From the NCBI GenBank assembly GCA_029865225.1, contig JAOUHJ010000011.1, forward strand, positions 1 to 64,000: a stretch of 64,000 nt of DNA. The letters are read 5' to 3'. Below are positions 37,719 to 46,788 of the stretch, piece after piece. A model generated the notes under the pieces. It had not been told where the DNA came from, did no database searches, and worked only from the letters and a program-made list of their open reading frames with translations. The translations under genes and the position numbers were made by a program. The stretch is from Nitrospira sp. Its GTDB lineage: Bacteria > Nitrospirota > Nitrospiria > Nitrospirales > Nitrospiraceae. Position 1 is the stretch's first letter, and every line of letters starts with the position of its first letter.

Positions 37719-39167
37719 CTATGAAGCCTTCTTCGCCGTGCGTTTGATGCCCTGAAGTGCGTCTGCCACAAGCTCTAATCGCATCCCGCGCGACGCCTTG
37801 ATCAGTACGACATCGCCGGGCTTGACGATGGTCTTGACCGCACCGACGGCAGCTTGAGCGTCCGCTACTTGGATAATGCGCCCGTGATCGAACCCTGCCT
37901 GCCTGGCTCCTTGAGCAAGACTGCCCCCTAGGACCCCACACGTCACTACATAATCGATCCCGTGTCGCGCCACAAATTCTCCGACCTCCTCATGCATGCG
38001 AACGGCATTCGGTCCAAGCTCTAACATATCTCCCAGAACCGCAATGGTTCTCCGATGTTCCCCCGCCTGCGCCAACAGCTCCACAGCCGCTTTCATCGAA
38101 GCTGGATTCGCGTTGTAGCAATCGATGATCAACTTGACGCCGCGACTCATGCGAACCTGAGACCGCATCGCTGCAGGTCGGAAATGCGACAAGCCCCGTG
38201 CGATCACGGTCCCGGGGAAACCCAGCACCGTACCGACCGCTCCTGCTGCGAGTGCATTCGTGACGTTGTGTCTTCCTTGAACCCGAATATGAACGACTGT
38301 GTGACGAGCCTTTCCGGGAAGCTGAAGGTGAAAGATCGTCCCATTTCGTCCATCCGACTTGACCTTTGCCGCTCGGACGTCGGCCTTGGCTGAATGGCCA
38401 AACGACACTACTCGGCATCGAGCCCGGCTGGTGAGATAGTCGTAGTAGGAATCATCGGCGTTCAGAATCGCCGTTCCATCCACTGGAAGCAGATCAAGCA
38501 ACTCAGCCTTGGCCTGAGCTGAAACATCCATGCTTCCAAAAAACTCCAGATGATCCGGTCCGATGTTCGTGATGATCCCAATCGTCGGGCGAACGAGTTC
38601 ACACAGAGTGGTCGTTTGGCCAACATTGTCGACCCCCATTTCAATGACCGCAGCCTGGTGCCGTCTCCTGAGACGGAACAGTGTTTGAGGAACTCCCAAG
38701 CGGTTGTTCAGATTGCCTTCGGTCTTGAGAATGTTCCATCGATGGGCCAGCACGCTCGCCACCATTTCTTTTGTCGTGGTTTTCCCGTTGCTTCCCGTCA
38801 CGGCCACGACAGGGATCCTGAACTTGCTTCGATGGTACGCAGCCAATTGTTGGTACGCCGCGAGTGGATCGCGCACACCAAGAATGAGCGGTACTCGTCG
38901 TTTCGTGCCTCGCGTTAGAGAGAGCGTCGACACGTCATAGGAATCGAAGACGATCGCCCCTATGGCTCCCTTCGATACAGCTGTTCCGACAAATGCATGC
39001 CCATCAAACCGTTCTCCTTGTATCGCAAGAAAGAGATCGCCCGGTCGAAGTGACCGAGTATCCAGACTAATGTGTCGGATAGGCTGCTCTGCTCGCCTAG
39101 ACACATCGCCGGCCAACACTCGAGCCCCGAGAACTCTCTGCAATTCGGTCATGGTCAATAACGCCAT
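37719..39167 (-). CDS. murF: UDP-N-acetylmuramoyl-tripeptide--D-alanyl-D-alanine ligase
   Basis: 482 residues. Adds D-Ala-D-Ala to the stem. Markers: VTGSNGKTTTKEMVASVL, NLNNRLGVPQTLFRL, IGIITNIGPDHLEFFGSM and IIDCYNANPASMKAA. The start is the ATG at 39167, 41 bases after murE. Confidence 0.97.
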   Translation of the reverse strand: MALLTMTELQRVLGARVLAGDVSRRAEQPIRHISLDTRSLRPGDLFLAIQGERFDGHAFVGTAVSKGAIGAIVFDSYDVSTLSLTRGTKRRVPLILGVRDPLAAYQQLAAYHRSKFRIPVVAVTGSNGKTTTKEMVASVLAHRWNILKTEGNLNNRLGVPQTLFRLRRRHQAAVIEMGVDNVGQTTTLCELVRPTIGIITNIGPDHLEFFGSMDVSAQAKAELLDLLPVDGTAILNADDSYYDYLTSRARCRVVSFGHSAKADVRAAKVKSDGRNGTIFHLQLPGKARHTVVHIRVQGRHNVTNALAAGAVGTVLGFPGTVIARGLSHFRPAAMRSQVRMSRGVKLIIDCYNANPASMKAAVELLAQAGEHRRTIAVLGDMLELGPNAVRMHEEVGEFVARHGIDYVVTCGVLGGSLAQGARQAGFDHGRIIQVADAQAAVGAVKTIVKPGDVVLIKASRGMRLELVADALQGIKRTAKKAS

Positions 39168-39208
39168 CTATCCGCGTTCCTGCAACACCTGACGCTTCTC
39201 TCCCTTCG

Positions 39209-40711
39209 TCAGAGACGGACACCGACTCGCTGAATTGCATCGCGTGCGACTTCGCGATCGTCAAAGTGGAGTTTCTCTGTGCCGACAATCTGGTAGTCTT
39301 CGTGTCCCTTTCCTGCAATCAGGACCATGTCCTCATCATGAGCCTCTCGCACAGCCTCCTCGATCGCTTGCCGCCGATCGGCAATCTTTCTGTACCGCAC
39401 ATGTGATCGCTGTCGTAGCCCCTCGATCACCCCAACTTCCACCTGATCAAGAATGGCGTGAGGGTCCTCCGTTCTCGGGTTGTCGGAGGTCAAGATGACG
39501 ACATCGCTATACCGGACGGCGGCGGCTCCCATCTTCGGTCGCTTTCCTCTATCACGATCCCCGCCACATCCGAACACCGTGATAATACGCCCCGACTTCA
39601 GGACTTCTGCCGCAGTCAACAATCGGACTAATGCATCTTCGGTGTGCGCATAGTCTACGACCACCGTAAACGGCTGCCCCGCCATGACACGCTCGAATCG
39701 ACCTGGCACATTCAGCACATTTCGTACTGCCTGACGAATCTGATCCGGAGTGGCTCCTTCATGAAGAGCAACTCCGATGGCCGCCAGCAAATTGTAAACA
39801 TTGTGCTCACCCACAAGATGACTTTCTATGGGAAAAGTTCCGACAGGAGTGGCCGCGGTAAACGTCGTCCCTCGAATCGACAACTGCACGTCTTCGGCAA
39901 GAAGGTCCGCCTTGCTCTTCAACGCGTACGTCCAAACTGGAACAGGGCTGCGTGCAACGATCTGGCTTCCATAGGGGTCATCGATATTGATGATTGCCCG
40001 TTTGTTCTTCTTACGTCCTTCTCCTAATCCCGTAAAGAGCCGCAACTTAGCCTGGAAGTAGTTTTCCATCGTCTTATGGAAATCGAGGTGATCCTGCGTG
40101 AGATTTGAAAAGACCCCGACATCGTACTCACACCCACTCGTGCGATCTTGTGCCAATGCATGAGACGATACTTCCATGACTGCCGTCCCGCACCCGCAGC
40201 TGGCCATTTCTGCGAGCAACCGCTGTAGTTCGAGTGCACCGGGAGTCGTGTGCGCTGCCGGCATTGTGCGCGTACCTATTTGATAGGCGACGGTTCCAAT
40301 CAACCCTACTTGCCGGCCAAGCCCCTCCAACAGCGCTTTGCAAACATAGGTCGTGGTTGTCTTGCCGTTTGTGCCGGTTATCCCGATCATCCGAATCCGA
40401 TTCGACGGGTCACCATAAAACCGACTCCCCAAAAGTCCGAGTGCTCTTCGGGAATCCTCGACTCGTACGAATGGGAGAGAGATGCCACGCACCGCTTCTT
40501 GCACAACCAAGGCGCTCACGCCTCCCTTCAGTGCTGCCGGAATGAAACGATGCCCGTCAACATGTTCACCTTTGACGGCCACAAAGAGACACTGAGACGC
40601 GGCTTTCCGAGAATCATCAGTGATGGCCGTCACGGAAACATCGAGATCTCCTTGCCGCTCCAGAACTGCCACGCGTCCGTCAAGCGCCTGAATCATGGTG
40701 GCCAAGGTCAT
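39209..40711 (-). CDS. murE: UDP-MurNAc-L-Ala-D-Glu--meso-diaminopimelate ligase
   Basis: 500 residues from the ATG at 40711. Markers: GITGTNGKTTTTYVCKALL, SNLTQDHLDFHKTMENYF and TSDNPRTEDP. The DNPR motif points to meso-diaminopimelate as the third residue, so the wall is of the Gram-negative type. The frame is open to 40783 inside ftsI. Confidence 0.97.
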   Translation of the reverse strand: MTLATMIQALDGRVAVLERQGDLDVSVTAITDDSRKAASQCLFVAVKGEHVDGHRFIPAALKGGVSALVVQEAVRGISLPFVRVEDSRRALGLLGSRFYGDPSNRIRMIGITGTNGKTTTTYVCKALLEGLGRQVGLIGTVAYQIGTRTMPAAHTTPGALELQRLLAEMASCGCGTAVMEVSSHALAQDRTSGCEYDVGVFSNLTQDHLDFHKTMENYFQAKLRLFTGLGEGRKKNKRAIINIDDPYGSQIVARSPVPVWTYALKSKADLLAEDVQLSIRGTTFTAATPVGTFPIESHLVGEHNVYNLLAAIGVALHEGATPDQIRQAVRNVLNVPGRFERVMAGQPFTVVVDYAHTEDALVRLLTAAEVLKSGRIITVFGCGGDRDRGKRPKMGAAAVRYSDVVILTSDNPRTEDPHAILDQVEVGVIEGLRQRSHVRYRKIADRRQAIEEAVREAHDEDMVLIAGKGHEDYQIVGTEKLHFDDREVARDAIQRVGVRL

Positions 40712-40730
40712 CGGCAGACTCCAAGCGTGA

Positions 40731-42452
40731 TTACGAGTTTGGTACTGCCATCGCCAGCGTGACCGGTTCGCCCGAGGACACACCGAGGTAACTCAACACT
40801 TGCTCGCCGACACTGCTGAATACCGGAGCCGCCACGCTTCCGCCTGACGCGTTCTTATCATGGGGTGCATCGATGATCACGATCATGGCGAGCCGTGGGT
40901 GATCTGCCGGCACATACCCGACAAAGGAGGTCACAAACCGAGAGTTTGAATATCGGCGAGTGCCTGGATCGATCTGTTGAGCCGTCCCAGTCTTACCGGC
41001 GACCCGAAATCCAGGGATGGCTGCTTTTGCTCCGGTGCCGTGCGTGACAACACCTTCAAGAATTTTCGTAACACTACGTGCGGTTTCCGGCGAAACGACA
41101 CGTCGCCGTACCTGAGACGGCACTCGCCTCAAGAGATGGCCCTCGGCGTCTCGGATTTCAGAAACCACATACGGCCTCATGAGCACGCCCCCGTTGGCCA
41201 AGGCTGCCACTGCGGTCACCATCTGGATCGGCGTGACCCCTATTTCTTGCCCCATCGAAATCGACGCAACGGAACGACGACCCCAGGCACTGGGGCTCTT
41301 GACCAACCCCACCCCTTCTCCCGGAAGATCAATCTCAGTTCGCTGACCAAAGCCGAATGCTTGGAGATACCGATACAGTCGCTGCTCACCCAATACCATT
41401 CCCGCCTTGGCCGCACCAATATTGCTAGACTTTTGAATGGCTTGCGCGAAGGAAACCCATCCCAGCTTTTCATGGTCATGAATCACGGTGTTCGCAACCG
41501 TCATGCGGCCATGCTCCCCGAAGACCAGCGTCGTCGGCTTCATCGCTGCCTCTTCAATGGCCGCTGCTGCGATCATGGCTTTCATGGTGGACCCTGGTTC
41601 ATAGGCATCTGTGAGCGCCCTATTCCGCCAACGATCGGGACTCAGGTTCGAAACAGTATTCGGGTCGAACCGAGGGCTGACAGCCATGGCCAACACTGCT
41701 CCCGTCTCTGGGTCAAGGACAATGATCGTCCCTGACTTTGCCCGAGAGCGAGTCACGGCGTCTTCCAACTCTCGCTCGGCAATATATTGAACGACTTCAT
41801 CAATCGTGAGGGTGAGTTGATGGCCGGGTACCGGATTCCTTTCAGCCAAGTTCTTTGGAAAGACTGTGCGCCCCAGCGCATCGCGCTGCAGCACCATCAT
41901 CCGTTTCTCACCACGTAAGTACGTTTCATACCGATGTTCCACTCCTTCCAACCCATCCCCATCCATACCCGCAAATCCCAAGACGTGAGAGAGGAGCGGA
42001 CCTTTCGGATAGAACCGTCGACCTTCCATTACAACACCAATTCCGTCCAGTGACAAACGATCCAATCTACGCCCCTGCTCCGGGTCCACCTTGCGGGCCA
42101 GCCACACAAAACTCCGATCCTGCTGAAGTTTTTTCTCCAATTCGGCAACCTTCACAGACAGAATAGACGACAGTTGGCGAGCCGCTTTCGCGGGGCTTTC
42201 CAACGTCGTAGGGATCCCAAACACAGAGGGGACCTCCATATTCATCGCCAACACCTTGCCATGTCGGTCGACAATCGTACCGCGCGGCCCTTCCAGGGAA
42301 ACGGTCTTCTGATGCTGTCGATCGGCTCTGACGGACAGCTCCTCCGCCCGTAATACCTGCAAGGTCACCAGCCGGAACAGCACGAGCACGAATCCACCCA
42401 GCAACACCAGCATCAACACATAGCGACGAACGCGGGACCCAGAACCAGCCAC
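40731..42452 (-). CDS. ftsI: Division transpeptidase FtsI (PBP3)
   Basis: 573 residues, GTG start sharing a base with the ftsL stop and preceded by GGAGGGA. One N-terminal membrane helix (LMLVLLGGFVLVLFRLV), a PBP dimerisation domain, then the transpeptidase with EPGSTMK (Ser near 287), KSSN near 340 and KTGT near 485. It cross-links septal peptidoglycan with FtsW. Confidence 0.97.
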   Translation of the reverse strand: MAGSGSRVRRYVLMLVLLGGFVLVLFRLVTLQVLRAEELSVRADRQHQKTVSLEGPRGTIVDRHGKVLAMNMEVPSVFGIPTTLESPAKAARQLSSILSVKVAELEKKLQQDRSFVWLARKVDPEQGRRLDRLSLDGIGVVMEGRRFYPKGPLLSHVLGFAGMDGDGLEGVEHRYETYLRGEKRMMVLQRDALGRTVFPKNLAERNPVPGHQLTLTIDEVVQYIAERELEDAVTRSRAKSGTIIVLDPETGAVLAMAVSPRFDPNTVSNLSPDRWRNRALTDAYEPGSTMKAMIAAAAIEEAAMKPTTLVFGEHGRMTVANTVIHDHEKLGWVSFAQAIQKSSNIGAAKAGMVLGEQRLYRYLQAFGFGQRTEIDLPGEGVGLVKSPSAWGRRSVASISMGQEIGVTPIQMVTAVAALANGGVLMRPYVVSEIRDAEGHLLRRVPSQVRRRVVSPETARSVTKILEGVVTHGTGAKAAIPGFRVAGKTGTAQQIDPGTRRYSNSRFVTSFVGYVPADHPRLAMIVIIDAPHDKNASGGSVAAPVFSSVGEQVLSYLGVSSGEPVTLAMAVPNS

Positions 42453-42784
42453 TAGTCCCTCCTACTGGGAAGATAGTTTCTAGCTACTCTCACAGGTGCC
42501 GCCGCAAAGTCCGTGGGCGGTGTCCCACTCGGCCTGGACTGAACCAGGATCAGTTGGCCTTGCTGAGGCAGGCTCATCCCGAGTTGTTCAGTTGCCAATT
42601 TTGCGATCCGATTCGAAGCACTCAGCGAGGAGAATTGAACTCGCAACTCATCCCGCTGACGTTCCAACACCGTCTTGTCGCGCTTCAATCGTTCGATCTG
42701 ATAGCCGATCCGCACCATATCCACTCGCTCCCAAACAAACACAAATACAAGACACAATCCAAGGAGTACCGTGAAGATCTTCAT
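42452..42784 (-). CDS. ftsL: Cell division protein FtsL
   Basis: 110 residues: one membrane helix at the start (KIFTVLLGLCLVFVFVW) and a leucine-zipper-like coiled coil (YQIERLKRDKTVLERQRDELRVQFSSL). Sequence is weakly conserved in the family; the position between rsmH and ftsI makes the call firm. ATG overlaps the rsmH stop by four bases. Confidence 0.9.
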   Translation of the reverse strand: MKIFTVLLGLCLVFVFVWERVDMVRIGYQIERLKRDKTVLERQRDELRVQFSSLSASNRIAKLATEQLGMSLPQQGQLILVQSRPSGTPPTDFAAAPVRVARNYLPSRRD

Positions 42785-43710
42785 GACAGCTCCAATCGTG
42801 GTGGACGTTCGGCGACCCGCAATTTGGCACTTCGCGATCTTGGATTCGACTCACACTCTTCCTTGGAGGCGGAAATAGGCTTCTTGGTGAGCACCACAAG
42901 TTTGGAATCAGGCTGTTGGGCAAGGGACTTGAACGTATGCTTGACGATACGATCTTCAAGGCTATGAAAAGAGATTGCGCAGATCCTTCCACCTTCCGAC
43001 AAAACGTCGACAGCATCGCGCAGGGAAGGCTCTACACTCTCCAGCTCCTGATTGACTGCAATGCGAAGCGCCTGAAAGGTCCGCGTCGCACAATGAATCC
43101 GCCCATGGCGGTAAGAAGCCGGTACCGACTGAGCAACAACCGAGACGAGCTGCCCGGTAGTCTCGATCCTGCGGTGCCGCCGTTCCCGCACAATCGCTCG
43201 AGCGATTCGGCGCGCGTATCGCTCTTCACCGAACTGGAAGATGATATCTGCAAGGTCGTGCTCATCACCGCCATTCACTAAATCTGCAGCGGTCCTCCCT
43301 GTCGATTGATCCATGCGCATATCGAGTGGACCATCAAGCTGAAAACTAAATCCTCGCGCTGCATCCTCGAGCTGCGGAGATGAGACTCCAAAATCAAAGA
43401 GCACTGCTCCAACTGTTGAAACACCCAATTCAGCGAGGTGCCGCTTTAAATCTCGATGGTTTCCCTGGCGCAACACAACGGAGCCTCCGAATCGATTCAA
43501 CCGTTGTCGACAGAAATCAACTGCCATTGGATCTCGATCCAACCCTATGAGCGTCGTGCCGGCATGGCTAGATTCGAGAAGCAACTCTGCGTGCCCACCA
43601 TATCCCACCGTACAATCCAAAATCGTGAGGGGTCGCTCAGAAGAAAGCCAGTCGCAGACTTCTTCCCCAAGGACTGGAACATGCGCAAATTCCCCACCAA
43701 TACTATTCAC
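42781..43710 (-). CDS. rsmH: 16S rRNA (cytosine-1402-N4)-methyltransferase
   Basis: 309 residues. Markers: HVPVLGEEVCDWL, DCTVGYGGHAELLLE (SAM site), LFDFGVSSPQLEDAARGFSF, DMRMD and ICAISFHSLEDRIVKHTF. The start is a GTG at 43710, placed inside the third TGG repeat of the leader. First gene of the dcw run; mraZ, which usually stands before it, is absent here. Confidence 0.97.
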   Translation of the reverse strand: MNSIGGEFAHVPVLGEEVCDWLSSERPLTILDCTVGYGGHAELLLESSHAGTTLIGLDRDPMAVDFCRQRLNRFGGSVVLRQGNHRDLKRHLAELGVSTVGAVLFDFGVSSPQLEDAARGFSFQLDGPLDMRMDQSTGRTAADLVNGGDEHDLADIIFQFGEERYARRIARAIVRERRHRRIETTGQLVSVVAQSVPASYRHGRIHCATRTFQALRIAVNQELESVEPSLRDAVDVLSEGGRICAISFHSLEDRIVKHTFKSLAQQPDSKLVVLTKKPISASKEECESNPRSRSAKLRVAERPPRLELS

Positions 43711-43733
43711 CCACTAATTTCCACTTCTCCCCA
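43709..43733 (-). promoter_or_regulatory. MraZ-box-like direct repeats at the head of the dcw run
   Basis: On the minus strand TGGGG (43733-43729), TGGAA (43723-43719) and TGGGT (43713-43709) follow each other at exact 10-base spacing, just after the -10 box. MraZ is known to bind three TGGG(A/G)-type repeats with this spacing in the same place. The middle box is degenerate and the G-rich run also serves as ribosome site, so this is a candidate only. Confidence 0.5.
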
Positions 43734-43743
43734 CTCCAGAGGA

Positions 43744-43771
43744 AGTATACTCGCGCGTTCTAGGTTGTCAA
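43744..43771 (-). promoter_or_regulatory. Strong sigma-70-type promoter of the dcw cluster
   Basis: On the minus strand TTGACA (43771-43766), 16 bases, TATACT (43749-43744). Transcription would start near 43737, leaving a leader of about 27 bases before the rsmH GTG. Confidence 0.75.
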
Positions 43772-43975
43772 CTTCATTTTCAGTAACTTAGGGGTGCCAC
43801 TTTAATCGTAGTCTTGTGGATTTCCCTGATGGCCTGCCATGGCTACATGGCTAGGATTCACTCGCTGCACAGCCCGCGAGTTACCCCCCACCGCCCTCTG
43901 GCGTTCTACCCATTCCACCCGTTCAACTCTTGGTGTTTCATTGACTTCCAGAGGCTCGGGTTGGACAATGACTTC

Positions 43976-45085
43976 ATGTGGAAGACCAATAGAATCGTGG
44001 CATGCTCAGGCCTCTATCTTTCCCTGAGCACCTCCCTCGTCCTCGGACTAGCCGAGGCGAAAGAATTCAATCCGGACAACCCCTTGAATCAACCGGCACC
44101 CATCTATTGGTGTTCAAACAAGACGGCTGATCAACAGATTTCAGCCAAGAAAGCCCCTGGCTGCGAGCCACTCTATGATCAAAAGACTGCGGATCGATTC
44201 AAGGAAAACGCCCGCCGGAAGGGCTTTGATCTTCCTGACCGGGATCCGATCAAAATCGTGGAACTGCAGAATGCGGCATCGAGGTTTTCGAACCGCTATC
44301 GAACGTTCGTTTCCTGTTGCTTGACCGGCGCCAACGCTTCAGAACAGATCGTTGATTTGATCGATGAAGCGAACCATGTGCTCAAAGCCGTACAACAGAA
44401 AGGCATTTACAACTCTGCAGGGTTCGGCATAGGTACCAGGGCTGACGGCAGTCCTGGTACCGGCCCAGGTGATGGAAGAGGGGACGGTGGGTTAGGTGGC
44501 GGGCCCGGGGCAGCCCCAAAACTCGGCACGTTTGCCCGTCAATATACCCTCAGCGAAATTGTTGGAACGGTCGCACGTGCACGCGAAGACCTCTTTCGGC
44601 TACAAGAACGGTTAGACAAGCTCACTGAGGTCCAGAATAATCTCGGCGACGTGGACTATGAACGCAGCGGCCTGGTGAGGACGCAAATCCATGAGGAAGA
44701 AGAAGCAATTCAAAACGAGTTCAAGGCCAAGAAGCCGCCGTCATCAGCTCCGACAGGAATGGATATTCAAGACACGACTTTGCGTACACGAATCGGCGGA
44801 GATATTGAAGACACCAGACTGAATACCAACTTTGGTGCGGACATTGGAGCATCGGTGTCCCCCTACAGCAATGTGAATGAATCTCTCCGCCCACGTAGAG
44901 GAGAGGATGCTCACGACAGTCAGATCCCGCATCGGCCTGGAACGGATATCCAAGATACCTCCATGCCCAGCAGCACAGGCTTTGAAGTCGACAACGCGCA
45001 AAACCGTGAAGGAACCTCGACCGTTCAACGCCGTGGAGTCGGCGCTGCTATCGGTGATTCTGAATTGAACAGCCAGCGACGCTGA
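43976..45085 (+). CDS. Secreted hypothetical protein with 13-residue C-terminal repeats
   Basis: 369 residues from the ATG at 43976; the frame is open to 43814 but the added part is not protein-like. A signal peptide (RIVACSGLYLSLSTSLVLGLAEA) is followed by a Cys-containing domain (YWC, GC, SCC), a Gly-rich linker (GTGPGDGRGDGGLGGGPG), a coiled coil (ARAREDLFRLQERLDKLTEVQNNL) and a tail of repeats of the form G-x-D-I-x-D-[TS]-x-[LM] (GMDIQDTTL, GGDIEDTRL, GTDIQDTSM and weaker copies). No family recognised. It is divergent from the dcw promoter, and its stop lies two bases from the convergent lipoprotein gene. Confidence 0.7.
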   Translation: MWKTNRIVACSGLYLSLSTSLVLGLAEAKEFNPDNPLNQPAPIYWCSNKTADQQISAKKAPGCEPLYDQKTADRFKENARRKGFDLPDRDPIKIVELQNAASRFSNRYRTFVSCCLTGANASEQIVDLIDEANHVLKAVQQKGIYNSAGFGIGTRADGSPGTGPGDGRGDGGLGGGPGAAPKLGTFARQYTLSEIVGTVARAREDLFRLQERLDKLTEVQNNLGDVDYERSGLVRTQIHEEEEAIQNEFKAKKPPSSAPTGMDIQDTTLRTRIGGDIEDTRLNTNFGADIGASVSPYSNVNESLRPRRGEDAHDSQIPHRPGTDIQDTSMPSSTGFEVDNAQNREGTSTVQRRGVGAAIGDSELNSQRR

Positions 45086-45087
45086 TC

Positions 45088-46110
45088 CTACCTTTTCTCT
45101 AATACCTTTATCGGTGACATCGATTCCCAAGTATCTCCAAAATCATTGCTGCGATAGAGCCCGCTTCCGTTCGTACCGGCATAGAAGACTCTCGGATCCG
45201 TCGCACTCTGTGCGATGGCCCTGACATTGTTCGTCGCCAGCCCCCTATTGATGAGCTCCCAGGTCTCGCCACCATCTTCGCTCCGATGCGCCCCGTCTCT
45301 ACCAGTGATGTACATCACCCCTGGACGGGATCGATCGAGCACCATAGTGACAATCATCTGATCGGCAAGCGAGGCTCCGATGCGCGTCCACGCCTGGGCC
45401 GCATCGATCGTCTTGTATAATCCGCTCAGGGTCGCAGCATACACAGTGTCCGGCTCGTATGGATCGACGGCAATAGAGGTCACATTCAGTGCCCGTGATG
45501 TTTTTAGCATGTTCGGTGGCACCAAACCATTGTTCACCTTCTCCCAGCGAGCGGCCTGATTGGTCGACTTGTAGACGCCGCCACTGGTTCCCGCATAGAG
45601 AATGGAGGGTCGGGTCGGGTCCATGGCAAGAGACACAACCATGAGCACTTCCTTCATGCCCTCCATTCTCTTCGTCCATTGCCCACCGCCGTTTTTCGTT
45701 TCGAATACACCCATAGTTGTCGCAAGAAAAATGTGCTGGGCGTCGGCAGGATCGAATAGAAACTGATTCACCACCGAGGTAATCGTTGCATCATCAAGCC
45801 CGGAGCGCATCGATGCCCACCGTTGTCCCCCGTCATGGCTCTTATAGACGGCATCCCCTTTCGTTCCTGCATAGACTGTCGCAGGATAGGCGGGATCGAT
45901 GGCCATGGCGATGACGCGGGAATGACTCATCCCCTGCGAAAGGTTGGCCCAGCTTCGTCCTCCATCACGAGTCTTATAAATGTAGTCGTTGGTCGCGACA
46001 TAGATGATATCGGGGTTCTTTGGATGGAGCTGGATGAGAACGATCGGATCGCTACGATTGCAGCCTGCAAGAGATACTGCAAGGAAGAAGAGAGGGAGCA
46101 GAGTCTTCAT
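45088..46110 (-). CDS. Lipoprotein with seven-bladed propeller of YCF48/BNR repeats
   Basis: 340 residues from the ATG at 46110. The start KTLLPLFFLAVSLAGC ends in a lipobox, so the mature protein is lipid-anchored at the Cys. Seven Asp-box-like turns follow at regular spacing: TRDGGRSW, SHDGGQRW, TKNGGGQW, TNQAARW, TIDAAQAW, SEDGGETW and SNDFGDTW, which fits a seven-bladed beta propeller of the YCF48/sialidase-like type. Such proteins are often assembly factors or binding scaffolds; no catalytic role can be inferred. The frame is open to 46170, which would overlap yajQ. Confidence 0.82.
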   Translation of the reverse strand: MKTLLPLFFLAVSLAGCNRSDPIVLIQLHPKNPDIIYVATNDYIYKTRDGGRSWANLSQGMSHSRVIAMAIDPAYPATVYAGTKGDAVYKSHDGGQRWASMRSGLDDATITSVVNQFLFDPADAQHIFLATTMGVFETKNGGGQWTKRMEGMKEVLMVVSLAMDPTRPSILYAGTSGGVYKSTNQAARWEKVNNGLVPPNMLKTSRALNVTSIAVDPYEPDTVYAATLSGLYKTIDAAQAWTRIGASLADQMIVTMVLDRSRPGVMYITGRDGAHRSEDGGETWELINRGLATNNVRAIAQSATDPRVFYAGTNGSGLYRSNDFGDTWESMSPIKVLEKR

Positions 46111-46135
46111 GAGGTCGCGGCACACACCACGCTCT

Positions 46136-46633
46136 TTACCGATAGTTCGTGAACTGCAGATCGATCGCAAAATCCTTGCCTTTCAAAAAGGCGATCGCCG
46201 CCTGTAGGTCATCCTTGCTCTTGCTCAACACCCGTACCTGCTCACCCTGAATTTGGGCTTGAACTTTCAATTTTGAATCCTTGACTGCCTTCGTGATTTC
46301 CTTCGCCTTGTCCGACGCGAGCCCACTCTGTATCTTCGCCACTTGCCGTACCGTCCCACTCAACGCCGGTTCCACGGTGCCATATTCGAAAGCCTTCAAC
46401 GACACACCGCGCTTCACGCACTTCGCTTTGATGATCTCCTGCACCGCCTTGAGTTTATAGTCGTCATCAGACACTACGACCAGTTCTTTCTCCTTTTCCT
46501 TCAGCGTGATCTCCGTCTTTGTGTCTTTGAAATCAAAACGTTGCTTGATTTCCTTCGTCGCCTGATCCAGCGCATTCTTCAACTCCTGCATATTCACTTC
46601 TGACACCACATCGAATGAAAATTGATCAGCCAC
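46136..46633 (-). CDS. yajQ: YajQ-family nucleotide-binding protein
   Basis: 165 residues, the family length, with the typical start FSFDVVSEVNMQELKNALDQATKEIKQRFDFK and end DDLQAAIAFLKGKDFAIDLQFTNYR. YajQ proteins bind nucleic acid or nucleotides, and some bind c-di-GMP. The start is a GTG with a GGAGG ribosome site. Given the many PilZ genes nearby, a c-di-GMP link is possible but not shown. Confidence 0.95.
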   Translation of the reverse strand: MADQFSFDVVSEVNMQELKNALDQATKEIKQRFDFKDTKTEITLKEKEKELVVVSDDDYKLKAVQEIIKAKCVKRGVSLKAFEYGTVEPALSGTVRQVAKIQSGLASDKAKEITKAVKDSKLKVQAQIQGEQVRVLSKSKDDLQAAIAFLKGKDFAIDLQFTNYR

Positions 46634-46664
46634 GGCTTCCTCCTTCCTCTTTCTCTATTTCTAT

Positions 46665-46781
46665 GGAGTGGCCCGGTTGATTCTCGACTGCGCGCATTGA
46701 GCGAGCGCATCGTTCACAACCAGTGCTTTTGTATCAACAGATGTGCGCGTTCAGCGAGCAAGAGAACGACCAGGCCGCTCC
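46665..46781. repeat. 117-bp intergenic inverted-repeat element, second copy of the 2.2-kb family
   Basis: Outer arms 46665-46685 and 46762-46781 are inverted repeats with three mismatches and one bulge. Inside, TGCGCGCATTGAGCGAGC and GTGCGCGTTCAGCGAGCA repeat directly. The same inner segments, same order and an ACGACC junction occur at 2187-2341. Both copies stand just after the stop codon of a minus-strand gene (here seven bases from cstA), in the same orientation. Confidence 0.6.
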
Positions 46782-46788
46782 TTCCCCC

